Part shown: positions 37,001 to 46,970 of the stretch, in pieces
Layout of the letters: every line of letters begins with the position of its first letter
How positions within the stretch are numbered: the first letter of the stretch is position 1
Origin: Trematomus loennbergii
Lineage: Eukaryota; Chordata; Actinopteri; Perciformes; Nototheniidae
NCBI GenBank assembly: GCA_012861695.1
Contig: JAAOOA010000399.1
Coordinates: 13,311,748-13,375,747, forward strand
Length of the DNA stretch: 64,000 nt
Direction of reading: 5' to 3'
Program-made: the position numbers and the translations under genes
The notes under the pieces: generated by a model
Database searches by the model: none
Seen by the model: the letters and a program-made list of their open reading frames with translations, nothing else
Told to the model about the DNA's origin: nothing

Positions 37001-40000
37001 GAGAAACAAGAACTTCCAACACTGATCAATCCGCAACAAATTCATTTTCCCCCACAAATACAGAGGTTTCCTCAGGTTCACCCTCTACATCCCATCCACA
37101 AACTACTCATTTTACACAAACATCCTGAAGACAAATCTGAAACAACACCAATGGGGACCAGCACCACACAGTTCCCATCGACTAGCCAGGAAACATCTAC
37201 AACAATGATGTCCTCATCAACCGAGCAACAATCTACACCTGTTACTACGCTTGTTCACCAATAGGAACAATGGAGCCAACAATGTCAACCCCAATATTTA
37301 CATCGAAAGGAGAAACAAGTACTTTCAACAGTGTACAATCCTCAACAACATTCATATCCCCCACAAATAAAGAGGTTTCGTCTGGTTCACCCTCTACATC
37401 CCATCCACAGACTACTAATTTCACACAAACATCTCCTGAAGACAAATCTGAAACAACACCAATGGCGACCAGCACTAAAACAGCTCCCAGTTAGTAGCCA
37501 GGAAACATCTACAACAATGATGTCCTCATCAACAGAGCAACAATCTACACCTGTGACTATGCCTGTAACCAACAGAAATAATGAAGCCAACAATGTCACA
37601 TCAACATTCACCTCGAATGGAGAAACAAGTACTTCCAACACTGATCAATCCTCAACAACATTCATTCCCCCACAAATAAGAGGTTTCGTCAGGTTCACCC
37701 TCTACATCCCACAAACTACTCATTTCACACAAACATCTTCTGAAGACAAATCTGAAACAACACCAATGGGGACCAGCACCACACAGTTCCTATCGACTAG
37801 CCAGGAACATCTACAACAATGATGTCCTCATCAACGAGCAACAATCTACACCTGTACTACGCTTGTTACACCAACAGGAACAATGGAGCCAAGAATGTCA
37901 ACCCCAATATTTACATCGAAAGGAGAAACAAGTACTTTCAACAGTGAGCAATCCTCACAACATTAATTTCCCCCACAAATACAGAGGTTTCCTCAGGTTC
38001 ACCCTCTACATCCCATCCACAAACTACTCATTTCACACAAACATCTCCTGAAGACAATCTGAAACAACACCAATGGGGACCAGCACCACACAGTTCCTAT
38101 CGACTAGCCAGGAAACATCTACAACAATGATGTCCTCATCAACAGAGCAACAATCTATACCTGTGACTATGACTGTCCATCCAACAGGAACAATGGAGCC
38201 AACAATGTCAATATCAACATTCACCTCGAATGGAGAAACAAGTACTTCCAACACTGATCAATCCGCAACAACATTCATTTCCCCCACAAATACAGAGGTT
38301 TCCTCAAGTTCACCCTCTACATCCCATCCACAAACTACTAATTTACACAAACATCTCCTGAAGACAAATCTGAAACAACACCAATGGGGACCAGCACCAC
38401 ACAGTTCCATCGACTAGCCAGGAAACATCTACAACAATGATGTCCTCATCAACAGAGCAACAATCTACACCTGTGACTATGACTGTCCATCCAACAGGAA
38501 CAATGGTGCCAACAATGTCAATATCAACATTCACCTCGAATGGAGAAACAAGTACTTCCAACAATGATCAATCCGCAACAACATTAATTTCCCCACAAAT
38601 ACAGAGGTTTCCTCAGGTTCACCCTCTACATCCCATCCACAAACTATTGATTTTACACAAACATCTACTGAAGACAAATCTGAAACAACACCAATGGGGA
38701 CCAGCACCACACAGTTCCTATCGACTAGCCAGGAAACATCTACAACAATGATGTCCTCATCAACAGAGCAACAATCTACACCTGTGACTATGACTGTCCA
38801 TCCAACAGGAACAATGGAGCCAACAATGTCAATATCAACATTCACCTCGAATGGAGAAACAAGTACTTCCAACACTGATCAATCCGCAACAACATTCATT
38901 TCCCCCATAAATACAGAGGTTTCCTCAGGTTCACCCTCTACATCCCATCCACAAACTACTCATTTTACACAAACATCTACTGAAGACAAATCTGAAACAA
39001 CACAATGGGGACCAGCACCACACAGTTCCTATCGACTAGCCAGGAACATCTACAACAATGATGTCCTCATCAACAGAGCAACAATCTATACCTGTGACTA
39101 TGACTGTCCATCCAACAGGAACAATGGAGCCAACAATGTCAATATCAACATTCACCTCGAATGGAGAAACAAGTACTTCCAACACTGATCAATCCGCAAC
39201 AACATTCATTTCCCCACAAATACAGAGGTTTCCTCAGGTTCACCCTCTACATCCCATCCACACACTACTCATTTTACACAAACATCTACTGAAGACAAAT
39301 CTGAAACAACACCAATGGGGACCAGCCCACACAGTTCCTATCACTAGCCAGGAAACATCTACAACAATGATGTCCTCATCAACAGAGCAACAATCTACAC
39401 CTGTGACTATGACTGTCCATCCAACAGGAACAATGGAGCCAACAATGTCAACATCAACATTCACCTCGAATGGAGAAACAAGTACTTCCAACACTGATCA
39501 ATCCGCAACAACATTCATTTCCCCCACAAATACAGAGGTTTCCTCAGGTTCACCCTCTACATCCCATCCACAAACTACTCATTTTACACAAACATCTACT
39601 GAAGACAAATCTGAAACAACACCAATGGGGACCAGCACCACACAGTTCCTATCGACTAGCCAGGAAACATCTACAACAATGATGTCCTCATCAACAGAGC
39701 AACAATCTACACCTGTGACTATGACTGTCCATCCAACAGGAACAATGGAGCCAACAATGTCAACATCAACATTCACCTCGAATGGAGAAACAAGTACTTC
39801 CAACACTGATCAATCCGCAACAACATTCATTTCCCCACAAATACAGAGGTTTCCTCAGGTTCACCCTCTACATCCCATCCACAAACTACTCATTTTACAC
39901 AAACATCTACTGAAGACAAATCTGAAACAACACCAATGGGGACCAGCACCACACAGTTCCTATCGACTAGCCAGGAAACATCTACAACATTGTTGTCCTC

Positions 40001-42545
40001 ATCAACCGAGCAACAATCTACACCTGTTACTACGCTTGTTACACCAATAGGAACAATGGAGCCAACATTTACATCGAAAGGAGAAACAAGTACTTCCAAC
40101 AGTGAGCAATCCTCAACAACATTAATTTCCTCCACAAATACAGAGGTTTCCTCAGGTTCACCCTCTACATCCCATCCACTAACTGCTCATTTAACACAAA
40201 CATCTCCTGAACACAAATCTGATACAACACCAATGGGGACCAGCAATACACAGCTCCCAGTTAGTAGCCAGGAAACATCTACAACATTGATGTCCTCATC
40301 AACAGGGCAACAATCTACACCCTTCACGGCTGTTACAACAACAGGAAAAATGGAACCAACAATGTCAACCTCAACATTGACATCGATTGGAGAAACAAGT
40401 ACTTCCAACACTGATCCAGCTGCAACAACTGTAATTTCAACCACAAATACTGTGGTTTCCTCAAGTTCACTCTCAACATCCACAACACTGACCACTCATT
40501 TCACACAAACATCTCCTGAACACAAATCCTTAACTACTCCAATGGGTCCCATCCCAACTGCGCTCCCATTGACTAGCCAGGAAACATCTACAACATTGAT
40601 GTCCTCATCGACAGTGCACCAATCTACACCTGTCCCGAAAGTGACACCAACACTTAATACTCTATCAATACCATCTTCAAAAGCTTTGACGTCAGTGGAA
40701 ATCATCACCACAAACAAATTTACAAGAAAAACTCATTCAACATCAACCATCATTCCCCTTTCAAATACAACTAAACCTACAACTCCTCAATGTCAGAACT
40801 GTCAATGTTTGGGGGTACCTGTACATTTAATGTCACACTTGGAAGATGTCAATGCCTCTGTCAGGATTTTTTTTTGGAGAGTTCTGTTCTGTTGGAAAGA
40901 CTTACATAGCTCCTCATATTGGTGAGGTTTTTCATACCCAAATATTGATTTCCAAAATATGTTCCAACATTTTTGGGGGAAATATATAATATTTTTGCAA
41001 TGTCAATAAATTGGTCTATTTTTGTTTGCAGACCCTGAGGAATTGCCAACTCGGAAAGCTAATTTTTCTTTAGAGATCCATGTTAATTTTCAACTGGCTT
41101 TTAATGATCTTAGCTCACCTCAATCGTTGGCATTCATCAAAACCTTAGAACTACAGGTAGACCATTTTCTTATTTATTTACACAGCAATTGTTGCAATAA
41201 CTTTAACTTATACACATTTATCTGTAATTAGTTTTTTGCTCTATACTTTTTTAATGTTAGTGTCCAAACATATATTTATATCATTAATAATAATACATTT
41301 TCCCTGTGTTGTAGATTGAAGCTTTATGCAAAGAAGCAGATCCACAAACCTTTAAAAAAGTACAAGTCATCAAGTTATCGTGAGTTTTTATTTAACTTTA
41401 CTGATAAAATAACTCAAATTACTCTTTAATCCAGAACAGTTTGTTTTCTATTGGTAATATCTATCCTTTCTTTTACTGTAGACCAGGAAGTGTTGTTGCA
41501 AAGAGTATGGCAGAGTACATTTATCCAAACAATGAATCTCAAATCCAGTTTGTCAACACTCTGCTTGAAGGGAGGTTGACTAACATCTTGAATGACACAA
41601 AAAACCTCATGAACATTTCTAATGCCTTTAATGCAGTCGTGCAGTTGAATGAAATCACCTTCCAGCCACCTGAGATAAAAAGTATGTACGGGCAGTAATA
41701 AACGTGCATATTTGACTTATTGTCAGTTGTTCTTCCTCGAACATGTCATAATTTTTTGTTTGTTTGTTAATGTTAACTTAATTTACTTTTTGCAATCAGA
41801 TATCGCAGATATTAAGCCTTTTGTAAACTGTTCTCAGTTTACTTATTACACTGCTGAGATCGTTAACGGTAAATGGCAGTGTGTAGGACCTTGCAAAACC
41901 AACACGGATTACTGTCACCAACATGGAGAGTGTTACAATGACATTAGCAAGGGGCCAATCTGTAGGTAAGCATGAACATCACTTTGTTTCTCACATTTGT
42001 CATATTTCTGCATATAATGTCACTTTCATTAAACATTTACTTTGATGGCCTTTTAATCCAGATGCTTTGAGTCTAGCCTTGAGCAGTTTTATGGCCCACA
42101 TTGTGACGTCTCCCGTTGGGGTCCAGGTTTCTATGGTGCACTGTTTGGATCATTGGCAGTGGTGCTCCTGCTCTTAATTATCATCATCATTGCTGTCATC
42201 GTCAAAAAGAAACGAATGGTTGTTTGGTGGGTTCCTAGATAACACTATGCAAATGTTCAAAAGAAAATATTTTTGCTGTAATCATATTTTTTTAAACATT
42301 GCTCTATTTTAGGAAAAGGAGCAACTCCTATAACAGAAGACTCTCAGCTTTTGAAGAAGACTTCTTTGACTTCTCTGATACAGGTGTGTTATCAGTAATC
42401 CGTTTTTTTTTTTTTTAAAACAGCTTACAATTTCTCAGAAAGGACACTTACATTTGCTTTTTAAATATTATCCTGTTTCTTTACTCCAGGAAATCACAAC
42501 TTGGGACTTGCAGGTACTTACCAGAGGAATTTAGGCCACAACTAA
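18442..42545 (+). CDS. Giant membrane mucin, MUC3/MUC12/MUC17-like (EGF-SEA-EGF-TM)
   Basis: A cell-surface, gel-like glycoprotein. Transmembrane mucins of this type coat apical epithelia, and their Ser/Thr arrays carry dense O-glycans. Exons are about 18442 (or 18498)-40921, 41032-41156, 41315-41379, 41482-41681, 41800-41965, 42062-42226, 42313-42383 and 42490-42545. All junctions are GT-AG and all phases agree. Order of parts: Thr/Ser lead-in, about 70 repeats of 104 residues, EGF-like module, SEA domain with PGSVVA, second EGF-like module (HQHGEC, FYGPHC), a transmembrane helix (LFGSLAVVLLLLIIIIIAV) with a KKKR stop-transfer, and a cytoplasmic tail of about 45 residues. Repeat-linked frame breaks and a 100-N gap interrupt the large exon. 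Because the downstream exons are perfectly phased and the repeat code resumes after each break, I read these as sequence errors. The family assignment is by architecture. Which MUC paralogue it is cannot be decided here. Confidence 0.85.
19019..40600 (+). repeat. Mucin PTS tandem array, ~70 copies of a 312-bp (104-codon) unit
   Basis: The anchor ATGTCCTCATCAAC recurs at steps of exactly 312 bp over the first ten units and again around 22.7-24 kb. I count about 70 anchor positions to 40.6 kb. The consensus unit is 50% Ser+Thr (52 of 104) with nine prolines and no cysteine. It runs MSSSTEQQSTPVTT, then TGTMEPTMST, FTSNGETST, TEVSSGSPSTSHPQTT, FTQTSPEDKSETT and TSQE. None of the unit variants I read holds an N-glycosylation sequon, so the glycans must be O-linked. 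Alternative blocks occur at two places: TLVTP, MPVKP or MTVHP near the start, and MGTSTTQF, MATSTKQL or LGSSTTQL near the end. They mix between units. Long - strand frames in each unit are an effect of the repeat. Confidence 0.95.
31401..31500. other. Assembly gap, 100 N
   Basis: A run of exactly 100 N inside the repeat array. The anchors on either side (31102 and 31657) are 555 bp apart, whereas two units should be 624 bp. The gap length is a placeholder and an unknown number of repeat units may be missing. Confidence 0.98.
40601..40921 (+). CDS. End of mucin repeat exon and first EGF-like module
   Basis: After the last, diverged repeat unit the sequence leaves the repeat (TKPTTPQCQN) and encodes a Cys-rich EGF-like stretch: a GGTC...FN...GRCQC pattern (about 40809-40860) and FFGEFC (about 40867-40888). 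The pieces lie in three successive frames. One base appears missing near 40803-40812, and the T9 run at 40867-40875 would need T10 (or T7). The exon then ends CATATTG|GTGAGG (GT at 40922) in phase 1, which fits the next exon. Without these changes the frame stops at 40925, before the SEA exons. This is the membrane-distal EGF module of the family. Confidence 0.7.
41032..41681 (+). CDS. Mucin SEA domain (three exons)
   Basis: Exons 41032-41156, 41315-41379 and 41482-41681 encode the SEA module: NFSLEIHVNFQLAFN, then KTLELQIEALCKEA, VQVIKLS, PGSVVAKSMAEY and a helix-rich second half. The motif Gly-Ser-Val-Val at 41486-41497 matches the SEA autoproteolysis site, in which the Gly-Ser bond breaks through strain and the two chains stay associated. 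A phase-2 intron lies just before this motif. Four N-glycosylation sequons (NFS, NES, NDT, NIS) sit in the module, in contrast to none in the repeats. Confidence 0.88.
41800..42226 (+). CDS. Mucin second EGF-like module and transmembrane helix (two exons)
   Basis: Exons 41800-41965 and 42062-42226. The first carries NCSQF (a sequon) and the cysteine pattern CVGPC, YCHQHGEC and ICRC. The second completes it with FYGPHC, followed at once by WGPGFYGALFGSLAVV and an Ile-rich hydrophobic segment of about 24 residues ending in VKKKR. The position next to the membrane, and the Lys/Arg stop-transfer, give a type I topology with the repeats outside. Confidence 0.88.
42313..42545 (+). CDS. Mucin cytoplasmic tail (two exons, stop 42543-42545)
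   Basis: Exons 42313-42383 and 42490-42545 encode KRSNSYNRRLSAFEEDFFDF, SDTGNHNLGLAG and a short end (TYQRNLGHN, stop). Possible phosphorylation sites are the SNSY and RRLS serines and tyrosine. An alternative ending exists: the internal GCAG|GTACTT (GT at 42514) could splice to the acceptor at 42685, giving GGHNKTSRGF and a stop at 42712-42714. I cannot tell which is used. Confidence 0.75.
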
Positions 42546-42917
42546 AAAGTGATCACAACTGATTACAGGTGTTCTTGTTTACTATTTTGTTTTTACATAC
42601 ATTACAGTACCTATTGAAGAACTGATAAATGTAAGATTGTAGTTTAATTGTTGATATTAATGTCATCATTCGTGTGTCTATCCAGGTCACAACAAAACGT
42701 CCAGAGGTTTTTGAACATCAACCCCAGATTATGGCTACAGAACGCAACATTTTGTTTTAATAACAATGGTGTTGTTTTCCATGGTAGTAGTGAGGAACAT
42801 TAACAATTGTATGAGCTACCAACTTTATATTGCACATAATGTATTTTAATTGTAATTTGTTGTTAACTTTGTTTATAATATTTGTAATTCAATGTAGCCT
42901 CTTGTGCCCTATCTTAA

Positions 42918-42923
42918 AATAAA
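42918..42923 (+). terminator. Mucin poly(A) signal
   Basis: AATAAA is 373 bp after the stop at 42545 and in a region of T-rich 3' UTR character. It is the first good signal after the last exon. Confidence 0.6.
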
Positions 42924-43013
42924 CATGTAAAATCATACATCAGTGAATTCAAATTACACTAACCATTTGTCTTTTCAATGACACCGTTGCTCTGATATTA
43001 AACTCAAGGTAAT

Positions 43014-43247
43014 ATACAGCTCTGGAAGAAATAATAATTAAGAGACCACTGCACCATTATCACTTTCTCTGGTTTTACTTTTTACATGTGTTTGAGTAAA
43101 ATGAACCTTTTTTATATTTTATTATATAAACTACGGACAACATTTCTCTGTTTGGAATTCAACAGACACTGGAATGGCTGCCATACATGTAGAGATTGAG
43201 ATTTAAGATACATTTTGAGTGGTCTCTTAATTTTTTCCAAAGCTGTA
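43014..43247. mobile_element. TA-flanked MITE with CAGCTCTGG ends
   Basis: 234 bp with inverted ends TACAGCTCTGGAAGAAAT...(A)ATTAAGAGACCACT on the left and AGTGGTCTCTTAATTTTTTCC...AGCTGTA on the right (shown in parts). TA at each edge fits the target duplication of Tc1/mariner-like elements. This family is widespread in fish. There is no coding capacity. It sits just after the mucin gene. Confidence 0.8.
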
Positions 43248-45100
43248 TGTAACATGTGAAAATATTAAATTCTGTCCCTTCTTGAACTCTTGTCCAGAGG
43301 TAATGTTGGCTTCAGCTTAGAAGTCAGTGTCTAGGGTTTCTGAATGTGTATTAAATCATCTAAGAAAGTACATTTTATTGATGACGTTCCCTAAATTCAG
43401 TACAATGTCCTGTCACTAGATGGCATACACACACACACATTTTAATGGTGTGCCTTTTCAATATGGGAATAATTAAGCACAGAGAGAAAGCGAGTTTTAA
43501 ACAAATATTATTGTTCCTGTTTATCTTAATCGTTTGTGGCATTTTTATTTTATTTGCCACTACCTCAAAATACTAGTGCAAATCCCTGCTGGTCCTCAAC
43601 AGCACTACATTTCACTGACTGTTTTTCTATCCGACCACATTGTTGGCTATTTGAGTCCACCTAGTGGTAGACTCACCTGATCATTACTTTATCTTCGCTT
43701 GATGTACCATTCTTTACAAGAACTCTTACCTAAGTAACATTTGACCAGCAGCACTTCATTCTAAGTTAAATATTTACAACTCTGTCCTCTTTACTAACCA
43801 AGACCAGTTACAATGAGAGAGGATGTCAGTTGCGCACAACTACATCTTGAAATTGACCATATTCATTTGGTCTCTTATGACAGATTGCAGATATACATTT
43901 TCTTGCTATATATCAGACAAGCAAGCATACCAAGCAATCATTCTCCACATTTTGTCTATAAATCTTATTATTATTCACAATGTCATTTTTCCCACTTTCT
44001 TTGAGAAGTTATTTTGATTATACATTTTGAGGTGTATCTTTACAATGTCGAACTCTGCAACCATGTTAAGATCCAGTCACAGAAACCAGAAATCGCTCTA
44101 TTGCTTTTAGACAACTGCAGACTAACCAGCAGAGGCTGTATAGCAATTATTGCAGCAGTCATCATAATTGCTGTAATAATATTATCATAAAACATATCAA
44201 ACTGCTATCTTCTTTACTTAGTCCAAAGATATGTTTGATGTCATTGAGCTGCTTCAACTTGAACTTAAGTCTGACATACTCAATTTAAGAATTATACCCA
44301 AGAGGTCAAACTCTAATTGCATGAGTAGGAGTGTAGTAGCGTTGCCAAAATAAAGCTCCGTCAGAAAACAATGTTTAGTAAGATAGTGTCAGCTTAAGAA
44401 ACTATTTTGGCTAAATAGGATTACAAATAATGTATAAGAAAGTGTCATGTCTGAGTTTGGCATAGAGCACATCCAAAGTGCCACAGCAGTGCAATGTGCT
44501 TAACTCATAAAGTGATCACAAAGCATCTTTGATTAAAATGAGCAGCCTGTTTTCAGTTGCCATAGTCAACAACCATGCTGTCGCCTAGCAGCTCACATGC
44601 TCCATTAAAACAATAATGCTAAATCGATTGCAATTTAACAACAAAAACGTAAAGCTACAGAAATGTTCAGTTGAGGTGTTTAATGTAAATGCAGCTTAAT
44701 TGAAGATAGTTTGTTAATTATTTAACCAGTTATACACCGTGTGGCTTATTGCGGTTGCGACTTCATGCTTAACCACATGGACTCAAGTCAAGAGTACACA
44801 CTTGCAACATTGTTAAGCACTTGAAACAAACAAAAAACGTGTGGGCGCAGAGCTGGCTGCCACAGAGCATCTAAGCTGTCATGCAGGAGGAGACCGTGCT
44901 CTAACCAGGAAGAGGAAGGCAGTGCACTGTACACCTGTCAGTCGACCATTGTAAGTCACTCTTCTTTCTCTGGAAAGAGGCCAGTCACAACAAGGCACAG
45001 CATGAGGGTGTGTGGGTGATAAAACAGGCCAAACAGCTGAGTTGAGAGTTCAGGCTTGACAGATTGAAGAGAAAAAAAATGAAGCAGTTTCATAAATAAG
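43248..45100. other. Intergenic spacer between convergent mucin and errfi1
   Basis: AT-rich with no credible exon on either strand. A short CA run occurs at about 43428-43438. Small open frames here are random. Confidence 0.6.
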
Positions 45101-45103
45101 TCA

Positions 45104-45109
45104 TTTATT
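45104..45109 (-). terminator. errfi1: Likely errfi1 poly(A) signal
   Basis: TTTATT on the + strand reads AATAAA on the - strand. It is about 1.86 kb beyond the stop codon at 46971, a plausible 3' UTR length for this gene family. Several other AATAAA-type sites lie between, so the true end could be nearer. Confidence 0.35.
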
Positions 45110-46970
45110 AGCTTTCTTTTCAAAACTATATGCTTTTCAACTATTCATAAAAAACAAATGGAATTGTTCAATACTGTACACAGCATACTGTACTCTCCCA
45201 GTGCATGTCTTCACCACAGCAGAGAAGGTATGTCTTAATAAACTAGTCTTCATTCAGTTTTATTATTCTAATAAGACATATGAATACCTTAAGATTAAAT
45301 AGTATCAGTGTATGTAAACATTTTTTTCAGAAATTTAAGTCAAATGCAACATTGTGTTGGCAAGGTTTTGTGAGCAGGAGGGAGAAAAGAAAGTATATTT
45401 TAATGACCGTTTGACCTTAGCAGTTATCCGTTTCCAAACTGACCACCATGTTCGATACCAAGGGTTACTTCATACATTTTGCTACATTTATTATATCATC
45501 CGGATGCTTCTTGAGCAATCTACAACAATACAATTCATATATTTTCTAGGCTGCCAGCAGCCAAGGTCTCTCAGACCACACCCACTGCAATCATGTAAGG
45601 CAGGAATGCATGAGCAGAACAGGAAAGTCTGTGTCAGGTAGGTAAACCCTGCACTGTCTTTGTGATGTGTCTGTATTAACAGGTTAGCCAAACATCTGTG
45701 ATCTAAGCTCTGCGTGATCTAAAATCTATTTTTAAGGATATCCGATTAGAATTGACTTTATGTTACTCTTAACTGAAGTGTAACTGAATTAAAACGGTGT
45801 CAGGTCCAACAATGAGTTGGTTACCTCATCTATATAAATTATAATTTCTGATTTTATCTTTGTAGAAATGGGGATTATGTGAAATATAGGATTAATATTA
45901 AAATGGAGGTAGTATATGAGGCAAATTAGTTCCAAGCAATGACTCACAGCGTGACCAACAATAAGCTCCTCCAAGTGTTTGGTGGAATTTCAGTAAGTAT
46001 AGCATACATTCACTTAATGTTCAACAGGCCCATTTCTGTGCAACAAAACAGACCTGGACACTGAAAGCAAGCAATCACTTTTAGAGGGCTGTACTAAAAA
46101 GCAAGCGCTGCAAAAAAGCAGAGCACTGTAACAAGTATGGTTGATAGTTTTCTACCAAAATTCTCGCCAGAACACTTTTCAACTGCTGTTCGCATGCACA
46201 AACACATACAAGCACTAACAGACACATTCATCAACCGACAACTACACCATATAAGCTGCACTAGACATTCCAATGGAAACATGCGTAGCTACCAGTAATG
46301 TACCCACCTCTTAGTACAAAATGTACCATGTGGAAAACATCAATTTACACAGATATAGAGGCCTGATTAAGACTGCAACTTCATCAAGGCAGGGAAATCA
46401 TATCAGTGTTGATATATAATAGCAAACAAAAAAGAGATTTGTGTGCTAGCATCCTTCATTTTGTTAAAAAAAAAAAAATTAATTGGCCTTGTATTTCGAC
46501 TTCATATATTGATGATACACATTTACATTACTGACCTTTTGTCCCTTGTAAGATTCAAAAGCAGTGTCAATGCACCTCACAAAACATCCTCAACCTTCCA
46601 GACACTGAAAATACTGAACACACGAGGTTCAAGGCCCGCTTGTACCTTCCGACTGTACCACATCATCATGAAATTTAAAAAAAAAATCATATAAAAAAAT
46701 AAGCTCTACATTGTTGAATTTTGCCCACAATCTATAGTCAGAGATACAGTTCGTACATAAAGTATCTCAGTTGTGATAGCGATTTCAACAGTACCAGTAA
46801 CTGAATACAGTGCACACATACCCTGTGTGTTGAGAATACATAGGGGTAAACAAATATATAAAATAAGTAAAAGCAGCAGTTTGAGGGTTGTTAGCGTCCA
46901 GTTTCACAATTTTTTCAAGTGGTTTTTGCTCATGTACAGTAGAGTCCTCTGCTACTTCCACTAAAACTTT
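45110..46970 (-). other. errfi1: errfi1 3' UTR (extent inferred)
   Basis: Follows the errfi1 stop codon on the - strand. It is AT-rich with many ATTTA-type pentamers on the - strand (TAAAT on the + strand), as expected for an unstable early-response mRNA. No coding potential is seen. The distal end depends on which poly(A) signal is used. Confidence 0.45.

Noticed and set aside
19375..39682. Many 60-160-codon + strand frames of QQHSFPPQIQRFPQ type within the array
   Set aside because: These are the mucin repeat read in the wrong frame, joined to the right frame at single-base deletions.
19229..40135. Dozens of ~75-codon - strand open frames, one per repeat unit (SVDEDI, VVDVSWL types)
   Set aside because: They are the antisense of the mucin unit in one frame and recur every 312 bp with it. 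Their number reflects the repeat, not selection for an antisense protein.
19019..40600. A regular array that could be mistaken for CRISPR or satellite DNA
   Set aside because: There are no spacers between identical repeats. The unit is 312 bp, divisible by three, open in one frame and followed in phase by SEA and EGF exons, so it is protein-coding.
18442..42545. The mucin as a pseudogene, because of its many frame breaks
   Set aside because: Breaks are single bases, cluster where unit length also drops, and downstream exons have intact splice sites, phases and cysteine patterns.
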